From Fictibacillus arsenicus (lineage in GTDB: Bacteria > Bacillota > Bacilli > Bacillales > Fictibacillaceae), in contig NZ_MQMF01000001.1 of the NCBI RefSeq assembly GCF_001999465.1, positions 620,001 through 684,000 of the forward strand: a DNA stretch of 64,000 nt, read 5' to 3'. Positions 1 through 8,667 of the stretch are shown piece after piece (positions within the stretch are counted from its first letter, which is position 1; each line of letters starts with the position of its first letter). The notes beneath the pieces are model-generated. The model was given only the letters and a program-made list of their open reading frames with translations. It made no database searches and had not been told where the DNA came from. A program made the translations under genes and the position numbers.

Positions 1-1745
1 GCAGCTATAACAGGCTTTGAACTGTATCTCACTCTTGCCATCGCTTGCTGGAACTGGCGAACCATCATATCGAGTTCAAAGAAGTTATCATCTTGTGCTT
101 CCATTAAAATGAGCATGAGATTTGCGCCAACACAGAAGTTCTTCCCTTGGTTTCCGATAACAAGCCCTTTGTAGTTTTTCTCTACTTCGTCGATCGCCTG
201 ATGAAGCATCATTATGATTTCAGGTCCGATCGCATTATTCGGTGATGTAAATTCTAAGCCCGCTACATCATCTCCTAAATCGATCAAGGTAGCTCCGCCA
301 TTTTTCGTGATCACATTGCCCTTTTCTTTAAGACGGCTTAAGTGAATTACTTTCTTATTTTCTTCTACAGGCAAATAAGTTCCATTGTGGTAGTACGACA
401 CATCACCTTCAGCTTTTGAGTAGAATGATGTTTTCTCTGATTGAAGCAGTTCTTCCACCCATTGCGGAATCGTCTCTCCTTCAGATTTCATTCTTTCTAC
501 TGATTCGGGGAGCCCGATTGCATCCCAAATCTCAAACGGTCCGTGTTCCCAGCCGAATCCCCATTTCATCGCCTGGTCGATCGCTACAAGATCGTCCGCG
601 ATTTCATAGCATTTTTCTGCCGAATATAGAAGAACAGGTTTAATGATGTCCCAAAGGAGCTTGCCTGCACGGTCTTCACTATATAAAAGCGCTTTCACTT
701 TCTGGTTCGTTGTTTTCATTTGTTTAGCAGCTTCAAGGGTTGCAGTTTTCATCTTTGAACGCGGCTTGTATTCAAGTGTTTTAGGGTCAAGCTCTAGAAT
801 TTCGCTGCCTGTTTTGCTTCTTTGCTTTAAATAGAAGCCCTGGCCATTCTTGCTCCCTGTCCACCCTTTATCAACCATTTCATTTAGAAAATCAGGAATC
901 TCAAAAACTTCTTTTTCCTTGCCGTCCACTTGTTCGTAAACGTTTCTTGCTACATGAAGGAATGTATCTAGACCAACGACATCCAGCGTTCTGAACGTTG
1001 CAGATTTTGGACGGCCGATAAGAGGTCCAGTTACAGAATCCACTTCACCGACAGTGTAGCCTTGTTTCATCATTTCTTGCATCGTTACCATAAGTCCATA
1101 TGTGCCGATGCGGTTCGCGATAAAGTTCGGTGTATCTTTTGCTTCAACTACACCTTTTCCAAGAACGTTCTCACCAAAATTTCTAATAAACTGTACGATT
1201 TCTGGTTTTGTGTCTTCAGTAGGAATGATCTCCAGCAACTTTAAATATCTTGGAGGATTGAAAAAATGAGTTCCTAAAAAATGAGATCTAAAATCTTCTG
1301 ATCGGCCTTCAGCCATCGAATGAATGGAGATACCAGATGTATTAGATGTTACGATGCTTCCAGGCTTACGGTATAGGTCAACCTTTTCAAAAAGCTTTTG
1401 CTTAACATCGAGACGTTCGACGACAACCTCAATGATCCAGTCTACATCTTTCAGCTTCTCTAGATCGTCTGTTAAATTTCCAATTGTAATTAAATCAAGG
1501 TTTTCTTTCACCGCAAGCGGGGCTGGTTTTTGTTTAAGTAATTTTTGTGTTGCTGTTAAGGTAAATTTGTTTCGGAATGCCGGGTGATCTTCCGTGATTC
1601 CCTTTGCTTTTTCTTCTTCACTTAAAGAAGGCGGGACAATATCCAATAACAAGGTTGGGATTCCGACGTTGGCTAGATGAGCAGCAATGCCCGATCCCAT
1701 TACACCAGAACCCAGTACAGCGGCTTTTCGGATTTGACGAGACAA
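1..1745 (-). CDS. fadN: 3-hydroxyacyl-CoA dehydrogenase / enoyl-CoA hydratase FadN, 3'-truncated by window edge
   Basis: This is the bifunctional beta-oxidation enzyme that hydrates enoyl-CoA and oxidises 3-hydroxyacyl-CoA in the cytoplasm. I translated it from the reverse strand. A Rossmann nucleotide-binding motif GSGVMGSGIA lies at about residues 12-21. The 3-hydroxyacyl-CoA dehydrogenase signature GRPKSATFRTLDVVGLDT lies near 970-1030. A crotonase oxyanion-hole motif NFCVGANL lies near the left edge. About 581 residues are visible of roughly 790 in B. subtilis FadN. The start is a TTG at 1745 behind an AAGGGGGAAG Shine-Dalgarno; no ATG fits as well. A FadR box lies just upstream. The neighbour on the 5' side is fadM, as in B. 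subtilis, and fadA/fadE would be expected beyond the left edge. Confidence 0.95.
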   Translation of the reverse strand, partial: MSRQIRKAAVLGSGVMGSGIAAHLANVGIPTLLLDIVPPSLSEEEKAKGITEDHPAFRNKFTLTATQKLLKQKPAPLAVKENLDLITIGNLTDDLEKLKDVDWIIEVVVERLDVKQKLFEKVDLYRKPGSIVTSNTSGISIHSMAEGRSEDFRSHFLGTHFFNPPRYLKLLEIIPTEDTKPEIVQFIRNFGENVLGKGVVEAKDTPNFIANRIGTYGLMVTMQEMMKQGYTVGEVDSVTGPLIGRPKSATFRTLDVVGLDTFLHVARNVYEQVDGKEKEVFEIPDFLNEMVDKGWTGSKNGQGFYLKQRSKTGSEILELDPKTLEYKPRSKMKTATLEAAKQMKTTNQKVKALLYSEDRAGKLLWDIIKPVLLYSAEKCYEIADDLVAIDQAMKWGFGWEHGPFEIWDAIGLPESVERMKSEGETIPQWVEELLQSEKTSFYSKAEGDVSYYHNGTYLPVEENKKVIHLSRLKEKGNVITKNGGATLIDLGDDVAGLEFTSPNNAIGPEIIMMLHQAIDEVEKNYKGLVIGNQGKNFCVGANLMLILMEAQDDNFFELDMMVRQFQQAMARVRYSSKPVIA

Positions 1746-1764
1746 AATAGACTTCCCCCTTTAT

Positions 1765-1782
1765 TGAATGAATACTCATTCA
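1765..1782 (-). promoter_or_regulatory. FadR operator upstream of fadN
   Basis: A perfect inverted repeat TGAATGA-N4-TCATTCA matches the known Bacillus FadR (YsiA) box, which is released by long-chain acyl-CoA. It lies 20 bp upstream of the fadN TTG start, so it should repress the fad operon when fatty acids are absent. An AT-rich region on its far side could hold the sigma-A promoter, but no clean -35/-10 pair stands out. Confidence 0.85.
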
Positions 1783-1879
1783 TTTTTTATCCATAAAAAA
1801 ATTAATTAGCCTATATTCAATATAAAATATATTCAGAATTTTAGCAATAGTTCTGAACTATTTCTTTAAATAGTTTCTA

Positions 1880-1919
1880 AAATGACAGGGGTCTGTCCCG
1901 GGACAGACCCCTGTCATTT
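1880..1919. repeat. 40-bp perfect palindrome
   Basis: Two 20-base arms meet with no loop, centred on GTCCC|GGGAC, and read AAATGACAGGGGTCTGTCCC against its exact complement. It sits upstream of fadN and next to a truncated copy of the dispersed repeat. There is no T-run directly after it, so it is not a classical terminator. Similar elements are common in Bacillaceae intergenic DNA from general experience; its role is unknown. Confidence 0.9.
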
Positions 1920-1935
1920 CAGCATCACATCATCT

Positions 1936-2012
1936 AGCTCACCGCCCGCCCCGCGGAAAGCGAGCATCCTGGAACGGAAATCAATTACTATCAATAGCAA
2001 CAAAGTCTTTAC
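1936..2012 (+). repeat. Dispersed repeat copy A (right half only)
   Basis: This copy carries the right half of the family seen complete at 16973-17277: CACCGC, then CCCCGCGGAAAGCGAGCATCC, then GGAACGGAAATCAA, then AGCAACAAAGT. The left half is missing. It fills most of the roughly 315-bp gap between fadN and fadM together with the palindrome and a terminator. Confidence 0.85.
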
Positions 2013-2044
2013 AAAAAAAGAACTCCCATTTAGAGAGTTCTTTT
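2013..2044 (-). terminator. Intrinsic terminator of fadM
   Basis: A 10-bp stem (AAAAGAACTC pairing with GAGTTCTTTT) is followed on the reverse strand by a T-run, 20 bp after the fadM stop. Confidence 0.85.
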
Positions 2045-2062
2045 ACAATCTATTTTACTAAA

Positions 2063-2980
2063 TTACTTTCCGAACACACCTTTTAGCACAAACATAACGT
2101 TTGCTGGTCTTTCTGCAAGTCTTCTCATGAAATAGCCATACCAGTCATTTCCGTAAGGTACGTAAATACGCATCTTGTAGCCTTCTTGCATCAGCTGATC
2201 CTGACGTTCAACACGAATACCGTAAAGCATCTGGAATTCGAATTGATCATAAGGAATGTTGTGCTTATCAACAAGTTCTTTTGTATACTGAATGATCTCA
2301 TCATCATGAGTGGCAACTGCCGTATAATTTCCGTTTAAAAGATGAGTCTCAATCAATTTTTTAAAGTTGTTATCCACGTCACTTTTTTCAGGATAAGCCA
2401 CTTTAGGAGATTCTTTATAAGCACCTTTAACAAGACGCAGGTTAGGCTGATATTCATTAAGGTTTTGAACATCCTCTAATGAGCGGTAAAGGTACGCCTG
2501 AATTACAGTTGAGATATTATCGTATTCTTTTTTAAGCTGCTTAAAGATCTGCAATGTTTTTTCACAGCGAGAATAATCTTCCATATCAATCGTGATAAAT
2601 ACATTATGCTTTACAGCTGCATCCATGATTTTTTTCATGTTGCTAAGAACCAGTTCATCGCTGATGTCTAATCCCATCGAAGTCATTTTTAATGAAAGCT
2701 GTGAATCAAGCTTCTCTTTTGCGATCGCTTTGATCGCTTGAATACAGTGTTCTGTCATTTCAGCAGCTTCACGTTCACTATCTACAAATTCACCTAAATG
2801 ATCGATCGTAACAGGCATACCTTTTTCATTTAGTTTTTTAATTGCTGAAATCGAGCTTTCAAGTGTTGCTCCTGCTACAAAACGTGCTGCTCCAAAACGC
2901 AGACCATACTTTTTAGCCAAGCTCGTCATAGACTTGTTTTTAGCTAAAAATAAGAAAAAATTACGCATTGCTTGTTCCAA
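2063..2980 (-). CDS. fadM: Proline dehydrogenase (FadM/PutB family)
   Basis: FAD-dependent proline dehydrogenase oxidises proline to pyrroline-5-carboxylate, the first step of proline catabolism. The 305-residue length fits single-domain Bacillus enzymes. Family motifs are LRLVKGAYKE (about 180-189), FQMLYGIRVERQ (about 247-258) and a C-terminal substrate-binding helix with YFMRRLAERPAN. The start is a TTG at 2980 with AGGGGG eight bases upstream; the next ATG at 2968 is too far from it. The gene lies just upstream of fadN in the same orientation, as B. subtilis fadM (yusM) does. A terminator separates the two, so they are probably not one transcript. Confidence 0.93.
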   Translation of the reverse strand: MEQAMRNFFLFLAKNKSMTSLAKKYGLRFGAARFVAGATLESSISAIKKLNEKGMPVTIDHLGEFVDSEREAAEMTEHCIQAIKAIAKEKLDSQLSLKMTSMGLDISDELVLSNMKKIMDAAVKHNVFITIDMEDYSRCEKTLQIFKQLKKEYDNISTVIQAYLYRSLEDVQNLNEYQPNLRLVKGAYKESPKVAYPEKSDVDNNFKKLIETHLLNGNYTAVATHDDEIIQYTKELVDKHNIPYDQFEFQMLYGIRVERQDQLMQEGYKMRIYVPYGNDWYGYFMRRLAERPANVMFVLKGVFGK

Positions 2981-3111
2981 TCTAATTGCCCCCTATTACA
3001 CATTCTAATTTATATAAATTTGGTTAATTTCATTTTCAATGTAACCGCTTTAAATATATCATTCTTTTTGCAAAGTTTGTCGATTTTGCAAAATTTAAAT
3101 TTTTTAAAAGA

Positions 3112-3140
3112 CAAAAGAAAAAGCAGCCTAAATGACTGCT
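3112..3140 (-). terminator. Intrinsic terminator after yusU-like gene
   Basis: Stem AGCAG/CTGCT with a 9-base loop, followed on the reverse strand by TTTTTCTTTTG, directly after the stop at 3151. Confidence 0.7.
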
Positions 3141-3150
3141 GTTTTCCTCC

Positions 3151-3402
3151 TTATTTATTTTTCGTTTCACGATGCTCTTCATTCAACTTTTTAATTTCGC
3201 TGATCAATTCCTTCATCGCTTCTTTCGCATCAGGATAACTCTCATTCCAGTGCTTGGCTAGCGGCGGCATACTTTTAGCAATACTAGAATACAACACATA
3301 AGCTTTTACCATTTCAACATGCTCTGGTTCTGTCTTGCCGATCAAAAGTTCAGCATATTTTTCAATCAGCCCGTCAAGCTGAGATTGAAGTTTTTTATCC
3401 AA
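3151..3402 (-). CDS. yusU: Small DUF2573 (YusU-like) protein
   Basis: This is an 83-residue, mostly helical, charged cytoplasmic protein with no signal peptide or membrane segment. It resembles B. subtilis YusU (DUF2573), whose function is unknown. The TTG start at 3402 sits six bases after GAGGAG. The gene lies 21 bp downstream of the CopD-like gene in the same orientation, so the two are probably co-transcribed and end at the terminator at 3112-3140. The family assignment is from memory of the sequence pattern, so it is less certain than the coding call. Confidence 0.75.
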   Translation of the reverse strand: MDKKLQSQLDGLIEKYAELLIGKTEPEHVEMVKAYVLYSSIAKSMPPLAKHWNESYPDAKEAMKELISEIKKLNEEHRETKNK

Positions 3403-3423
3403 GATTAACTCCTCACTTTCTCT

Positions 3424-4509
3424 TTATAGGGATAGTGATGACATCACCGCTAAGTAAAGTGAACATGCAGCCAAAATAGAACCGCCGAACACGGGCAGGA
3501 ACCCTATTTTTCTTTTAATGCCAATGAATACTCCTGTTAAAAGAATCAAACAAGCAAACAGCCATCCAAGGCTCAGCAGCGACATTTCGATTCTCAACAT
3601 TGGATTGTCCCCAGGATTCAATTCAGTAATAAACGAAAATAATGGCGAAGGTTTCTCCATTTTGAGAGTTTCCGCTACATCATGCGGAGGAGTCTGCTGA
3701 CTCATCACAGCTGTAGCTGCAAATACAAAGAACAACAGGATGCCTTCTGCTCTGATCCATTTCTTTAAGGAAAAAGAGCCGTCCCCATCTTTAAGCTTCT
3801 TTTTTAGCCACACACCGTTAATCAGACTATAAAAGATAACAACAAAAAGCAAAATATGCTTTATCAATAACGCTTGCCCATAATTCAGCAAATACCCGTT
3901 CACATATTCAGGTACGATGTAAGACATCAGCCATATTCCAGCCCCGATTACGATGAAAAGGCAAACAAGCGCGAAAGGTGTAAACCATTTATAAAAAGAT
4001 AACCCTGGTCCCTTATCCTTGCTAAAAAAACCAACTGCAAGAAGGGTACCTGACCATGCAGTAACAGCTAAGAAATGAAGAGAATGCGCAAAAATACCTA
4101 ATGAGTCTAAACTTGCCGCATGGCTTGCATAACCGATGGATAGTGCCATCCCTGTTAACAATATTAAAGAAAGTCCTGCAAAGAACCGTTCTTCACCTAC
4201 ATCGTTAAACATGACCATGAAAAATAATAATATCGAAATGCCGGTTAAAAAAAGCCATCCTTTTCCTATTTCAAAACTAAAAACGATATTTTGAAAGGTA
4301 AGCCAATAACCGATCCCCTCTCCTAAATGAATAGTAAGCCTCATAAGCTCTCCGATGCCGAAAACAGGTACTAAGGCTATAAGCATCAGCAGCCATGGTT
4401 TTTTTATATAAACTTCAGGCCGTTTTGTTTTTTGGACAGAATAAAGTATAAATGTACCAATCAGAATAGAAAAACACAAATACAGCATGGCCTTAGCAAC
4501 TATGAACAT
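3424..4509 (-). CDS. CopD-family copper-resistance membrane protein
   Basis: This is a polytopic membrane protein of about 361 residues with eight or nine hydrophobic segments. The CopD domain lies at about 145-235, with His-containing helices (HSLHFLAVTAWSGTL and LLIKHILLF) like those of CopD/YcnJ. It is likely involved in copper uptake or handling at the cytoplasmic membrane. There is no N-terminal CopC domain, unlike B. subtilis YcnJ. I place the start at ATG 4509, nine bases after AAGGAG; the upstream in-frame GTG at 4527 would lie in front of that SD. It is followed by the small yusU-like gene. Confidence 0.85.
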   Translation of the reverse strand: MFIVAKAMLYLCFSILIGTFILYSVQKTKRPEVYIKKPWLLMLIALVPVFGIGELMRLTIHLGEGIGYWLTFQNIVFSFEIGKGWLFLTGISILLFFMVMFNDVGEERFFAGLSLILLTGMALSIGYASHAASLDSLGIFAHSLHFLAVTAWSGTLLAVGFFSKDKGPGLSFYKWFTPFALVCLFIVIGAGIWLMSYIVPEYVNGYLLNYGQALLIKHILLFVVIFYSLINGVWLKKKLKDGDGSFSLKKWIRAEGILLFFVFAATAVMSQQTPPHDVAETLKMEKPSPLFSFITELNPGDNPMLRIEMSLLSLGWLFACLILLTGVFIGIKRKIGFLPVFGGSILAACSLYLAVMSSLSL

Positions 4510-4603
4510 ACAAATAAACTCCTTCACAACAAATCTATATCTATTGTAGCAGGGATTGGAAAAAGACGAAAAAATAAGATTGACAATATAGCGAATTCAT
4601 AAT

Positions 4604-4650
4604 AAAAAGCTGATTCACTCAAGCAAAACAGCTTTTTAATGAATCAGCTC
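4604..4650 (-). terminator. Intrinsic terminator
   Basis: A 10-bp stem (AGCTGATTCA / TGAATCAGCT) encloses a 22-base loop and is followed on the reverse strand by TTTTATT. It ends the transcript of the gene at 4655-5515. Confidence 0.8.
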
Positions 4651-4654
4651 TTAT

Positions 4655-5515
4655 TTATCTATTTCCTCTTTGAACGACTTTCGATAGAAACTTTACACCG
4701 TCTTCATAACTAAATTTCTTTGCAGCACGTCTAAATTCTTTTAAACCTTTGCGTGTTACATTAAAGTATGGATCAATCAATCCCTCTTCCTTCAGGTGGT
4801 TAGCAGTTTCTAAAGTAATCGAATGCTGGATCTCTCTCATCTTATGGTTGAACTGTTCCAGACTTGCATTCAAGACAAATTCTTTTCCTAAAAGCTGTAC
4901 TACATCTTTAGCAGTGGCCGTATGAACCGACTGTTCGTCTTGAATATCTTCCAGCTGCTGCTCATCATTTTCGTATTCTTCTTCCTCAATCATTTCTTCT
5001 GGTTCTAGCAACGAAGTAATTCGTACGATCTCTTGTTTTGCCAGCATGATTTCTTTTTCTTTCTGTAAGAGATATTCAATATAGTCTCGCTTATCATCTT
5101 CATGAAGATCTTCATCAATTAATCTGTTCGTAATTTCTTTTTGTACTTGTTTCATTCGTTTCACTTGTTCTTCTAACGTTAATAATTGATGCTCCATCTC
5201 TTCTTTGTCTGATTCATTTAATGTAACTTCTGGTTCAGCCATCTCTTCTGCTTCTTCTGTCACGCTCTTATGCATAACAGGCAGTAATGATTTTCCGGCT
5301 GCTGAAAAAGCCTGAAGTGCTTCATTTATTTTCACATAAAACATGCTGCAGATCCCGATTGCAAAGATGGCTAGAATAAACGCCAGCAAATCAGAAAAAT
5401 GAAACGTGAATTTAGTTACAGCAATTTTGTACATAAAGACCATTGAAAAAAGACTGATTAAAATAATTTTAAACCAATGATTGCGAAGTTTAATTTTCTC
5501 ATCTGTAATTTTCAA
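4655..5515 (-). CDS. Unknown membrane-anchored coiled-coil protein
   Basis: I do not recognise a named family. The 286-residue product has two N-terminal membrane helices (about residues 13-33 and 39-61). Next comes a very acidic, glutamate-rich region predicted to form coiled coil (about 85-200), then a basic helical C-terminus (about 205-286). This suggests a bitopic or hairpin membrane anchor with a large cytoplasmic domain. The TTG start at 5515 sits eight bases after AAAGGGGGG. It has its own terminator, so it is probably monocistronic. Confidence 0.85.
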   Translation of the reverse strand: MKITDEKIKLRNHWFKIILISLFSMVFMYKIAVTKFTFHFSDLLAFILAIFAIGICSMFYVKINEALQAFSAAGKSLLPVMHKSVTEEAEEMAEPEVTLNESDKEEMEHQLLTLEEQVKRMKQVQKEITNRLIDEDLHEDDKRDYIEYLLQKEKEIMLAKQEIVRITSLLEPEEMIEEEEYENDEQQLEDIQDEQSVHTATAKDVVQLLGKEFVLNASLEQFNHKMREIQHSITLETANHLKEEGLIDPYFNVTRKGLKEFRRAAKKFSYEDGVKFLSKVVQRGNR

Positions 5516-5613
5516 AGTTATTGCCCCCCTTTAAACTCTCGCTATTCTATATCTCTATATAGGAATAACTTTATAACTATTCGCAAGAGATCTGTTTTTT
5601 TGTCCGCGTTTTT

Positions 5614-5890
5614 AAAAGGCTGTTTTCCTATACTTGATGCTTTTGAAAGAGGTTTATTTCCGCATCTAAACTCGCTTTTTGCAGGGTGTGCGGTGAGCCC
5701 ATTCGTCGCCTCGCGACATTGAATGGTCTCACCTGTCCCACTCATCCTGCTGGAGTCTCGCCTTTCCGCTCCAATAAACTATTCAATGAAGAATTTCTCA
5801 AATGCTCTTTGTAGTAATTTGCGAGAAGTATTTTCAGGTAGTTGGCATGCAGGAGTCTCGCACCTTACACTTCAATCAACTTGTCAAAGA
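5614..5890 (-). repeat. Dispersed repeat copy B (diverged, rearranged)
   Basis: The 438-bp gap 5516-5953 has no convincing gene; it holds a diverged, inverted copy of the dispersed family. The terminal AAAAGGCTGTTTTC is at 5614-5627 and the core GTGCGGTGAGCCC begins near 5688. The outer end (GCAGGAGTCTCGCACCTTACACTTCAATCAACTTG) is displaced to about 5841-5875. The copy looks like two halves separated by unrelated sequence. Short ORFs here are repeat artefacts. Confidence 0.75.
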
Positions 5891-5953
5891 AGAGAATGAG
5901 AGACCCTTAAAAAATGAAAACCAGCGTCACAAACAGCTGCTGACCAAATTCCA

Positions 5954-7042
5954 TTATTCAATTACTCCCGATTCAACGATTTCAACTTCTGTTGATACGG
6001 TTATCTTCATATCTGGGTATTGTTTCTGAAATCTTTTAAAATCCCAATTCTTTTCCCGCCGTCTCACCTGGTCCCCAAATCCTAGCGGGTCAACATTTAA
6101 CCTTTGAAACTTAGCGATTATTTTTTTGGCGTCTTTATTAATATGTTTTTTAAATGTGTTTTCAACAAGGTCTATATTCGGCTTCTCTTCTAAGTTTAAC
6201 CAAGGAGGATATTCGTGGATCTCCCCTAAAATTTTTAGCTTAACATCGAATTCAGGGACTCCATTTACTTTTCTTACTTTATAGGAGGTAGTTCCTTTAA
6301 TATTGCGAACAACAGCATGGCCTTTTTGTTTTCCTTTTTTCAGTTCAACTTCATAGTTTCCGGTTTTTGATCCATCGACCAAAACTTTAAATACAAAAGA
6401 CTCAATGTGGCTAATTTTGCCTGCATATTTATCATCCTTAAAAAGAGCGATGCCCTCTAGACGCATTGCCTTTTTTTCTGTTTTAACGATTGGCAAAAAC
6501 GGATCAATTCCTTCTCCATAATAACTGTAGAGAAAAACGTGCAAATTTGTTTTCGGGAGATTTTCACTTTCAATATTTTGCTCGATCAAATCCATAAGAT
6601 ATATGGAAGGAAGAGGTGTAGCCGTATATTTTGTTGTTAATAATTCGTTGGCACTGCCTTCAACAACTGATAAATATAAACGATTCCCTACGTTAGGATC
6701 ACGGTAAAGAGAGTTAACGATATCCAATATTCCTTTTTTTGCGAATTTGTGGTTAAAGAGTACGATTCTTAATTGTCCTGTAGACAGCGTTTTGGGTGAT
6801 TTTGTGTTTAGCTTTGAACGAATAAACCGGCTAGTATGTGAAACATCTGAAAGTGATTCAACTCGAACCGTACCATCTGGATCAAAGATAGGATAGGTGA
6901 TCGTTCCTTTAATATTTTGATTAGAAAGCTCATCAAAGCCAATAGCATGAATGAGCTGTACTTCATCAATGATTTGTTTTGGTACGCAGCCAATTAATAA
7001 AAAAAGAATAGAAACTATGAAAAGACTCTTTATTTTCATCAT
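5954..7042 (-). CDS. Spore germination lipoprotein, Ger(x)C family
   Basis: This is the C subunit of a GerA-type nutrient germinant receptor, a lipoprotein of the spore inner membrane. A signal peptide ends in the lipobox LIGC at about residues 16-19. The 362-residue length and the C-terminal Ger(x)C domain (KKIIAKFQRLNVDPLGFG region) fit the family. Its ATG overlaps the end of the A-subunit gene by four bases (ATGA), indicating translational coupling. The last visible residues show no truncation. The operon lacks the usual B-subunit gene between A and C, or after C. Confidence 0.93.
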   Translation of the reverse strand: MMKIKSLFIVSILFLLIGCVPKQIIDEVQLIHAIGFDELSNQNIKGTITYPIFDPDGTVRVESLSDVSHTSRFIRSKLNTKSPKTLSTGQLRIVLFNHKFAKKGILDIVNSLYRDPNVGNRLYLSVVEGSANELLTTKYTATPLPSIYLMDLIEQNIESENLPKTNLHVFLYSYYGEGIDPFLPIVKTEKKAMRLEGIALFKDDKYAGKISHIESFVFKVLVDGSKTGNYEVELKKGKQKGHAVVRNIKGTTSYKVRKVNGVPEFDVKLKILGEIHEYPPWLNLEEKPNIDLVENTFKKHINKDAKKIIAKFQRLNVDPLGFGDQVRRREKNWDFKRFQKQYPDMKITVSTEVEIVESGVIE

Positions 7043-8562
7043 TCATCGATGTCCTTCTTTTTTCTCATTTCTTTTATCTTGTCTTTAGACAGAAGCTGAG
7101 TACCTAGGCTTATTGGCCGTTTTAACAGCCTATTGTAAGGAAGCCTGATTACTGTGTCTGTCATGTCTAAAAGCCGTGGCGGATAGAGCGGTGCCATGTA
7201 TGGTCTTCCGAGTGATTCTAGTCTTAACAGGTGAACCAGTATAAAACTCATCGCAAGAACGATCCCAACCCCGCCCCACATTGCTGCAAGAAAGATAAAT
7301 GGGAAACGCAATATACGGATTGTATTAGCCATTTTATAGATAGGTGTAGTAAATGAAGCAAGAGCTGATAACGATACAATGATTAACAAGATGTTACTTG
7401 TCAATCCAGCCTCAACCGATGCCTGTCCGATTACAATACCTCCTACAATACCAAGTGTCTGACCAACCTTAGTCGGTAAACGTGCACCCGCCTCCCTCAG
7501 TAACTCAATGGTCAACTCGAGAAATAATACCTCTAATATGGGAGGAAATGGAATATTTACACGTGATGAAATTAAAGGAGCAAGAAGATCTTTAGGAATC
7601 ATCTGATAATGAAACGTTAACACAGCAACGTAAATAGGCGTGGCGAAGGTAGAAAAAATAACAGAAATAAACCGGATGAACCGGAAGAGTGAACCAAGCA
7701 CCCACGATAAATAATAATCTTCAGGTGATACAAAATACTCTGTAATTCCTGTCGGACCAAGCAATGCTTGAGGTGAGCCTTCTGAAAGGATGGCTACCTG
7801 TCCATAATTCAGCATAGCAACAACCCGGTCTGGACGTTCTGTGGTAACAAGTTGCGGGAATACTGATTTTGTGTTGTCAGAGATCATTTGTTCCAAATAT
7901 GAGCTGTCTGGAATCACTTCAGCCTCAATATCTTTTATCCTTTGAGTGACAGTATTGATATTTTCTTTATCTGCTATTCCTTCTAAATAAGCAATAATTA
8001 CACGGGTTTTTGAAAACTTGCCAATTATTATTTCTTTAAATCGAAGCTCGGGTACCGGCAGTCTTCTTCTAATTAAATAGATGTTGCTATCCAAGTTTTC
8101 TATGAAAGCTTCTTTTGGTCCGATAACGGAAAACTCAATTTCTGAAACAGACACTGGACGGTTAGTAGAAAAATTTTCAGCGCGTACAATAGCACATTCT
8201 TCATCATATTCACCGAACTGTACGACAATAAATCCTCGCAGAAGCTTGTTCTGAATTTCTTTTATATCATTTGTGATCGTTACACTTTCAATCGGCAAAA
8301 TATCTTTTAAGTCTTTTAAAGCCTTGAAATCCTTGCTGTGAATAAGGTAAGGAAGAAAATCACGATGCAGCAGTTCACCGTCAATCATAGCTTTATAATA
8401 AGAGATATACACATTGTGATGAACCGTTTTCTGAGGATAATGAATAAAGTCTGCCGAGTCTTTCGCATTATCAATAAGCTCCACAATATTTGCATATGTA
8501 TTGTTTGACAAGTCAATTGTATGGCTCTGCTCTTTTGGCTTTTTTTTCAGCCATTTCATCAT
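7039..8562 (-). CDS. Spore germination protein, GerA family (A subunit)
   Basis: The A subunit of a GerA-type germinant receptor is an integral spore inner-membrane protein. A cytoplasmic N-terminal domain (about 1-280) is followed by membrane helices from about 285 to 450. Family motifs include the stretch around PERPDRVVAML-like TTERPDRVVAML, GPTGITEYFVSPEDYY and the conserved PPILEVLFLELTIELLREAG. I choose ATG 8562 as the start: the in-frame GTG at 8574 lies inside the AGAGG Shine-Dalgarno itself. That gives 507 residues. It is translationally coupled to the downstream C subunit. A sigma-G-like promoter is visible upstream. Confidence 0.93.
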   Translation of the reverse strand: MMKWLKKKPKEQSHTIDLSNNTYANIVELIDNAKDSADFIHYPQKTVHHNVYISYYKAMIDGELLHRDFLPYLIHSKDFKALKDLKDILPIESVTITNDIKEIQNKLLRGFIVVQFGEYDEECAIVRAENFSTNRPVSVSEIEFSVIGPKEAFIENLDSNIYLIRRRLPVPELRFKEIIIGKFSKTRVIIAYLEGIADKENINTVTQRIKDIEAEVIPDSSYLEQMISDNTKSVFPQLVTTERPDRVVAMLNYGQVAILSEGSPQALLGPTGITEYFVSPEDYYLSWVLGSLFRFIRFISVIFSTFATPIYVAVLTFHYQMIPKDLLAPLISSRVNIPFPPILEVLFLELTIELLREAGARLPTKVGQTLGIVGGIVIGQASVEAGLTSNILLIIVSLSALASFTTPIYKMANTIRILRFPFIFLAAMWGGVGIVLAMSFILVHLLRLESLGRPYMAPLYPPRLLDMTDTVIRLPYNRLLKRPISLGTQLLSKDKIKEMRKKKDIDE

Positions 8563-8589
8563 GATGTCCGTCACCTCTTTTCTCTTCCT

Positions 8590-8620
8590 TAATATGAGAA
8601 AAGGATTGAGTAAATATACA
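8590..8620 (-). promoter_or_regulatory. Possible sigma-G promoter of the ger operon
   Basis: TGTATA, 18 bp, CATATTA resembles the forespore sigma-G consensus (TGAATA / CATACTA) at a suitable distance before the GerA-type gene. It abuts the terminator of the upstream kinase gene. The match is partial. Confidence 0.4.
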
Positions 8621-8656
8621 AAAAGGCATTCCAGGGCTAGCGCCAGAATGCCTTTT
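8621..8656 (-). terminator. Intrinsic terminator of pyrH-like gene
   Basis: An 11-bp stem AAAAGGCATTC / GAATGCCTTTT, with inner pairing GGC/GCC in the loop, ends in a T-run on the reverse strand just after the stop at 8668. Confidence 0.85.
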
Positions 8657-8667
8657 CAAACACTTGT

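Noticed and set aside
416-1587. Several + strand ORFs across the first 1.6 kb
   Set aside because: They lie antisense to fadN, which has clear family motifs in the reverse frame.
5477-6029. Short ORFs between the unknown membrane gene and the ger operon
   Set aside because: They fall in diverged repeat copy B or overlap the GerC gene end and have no SD.
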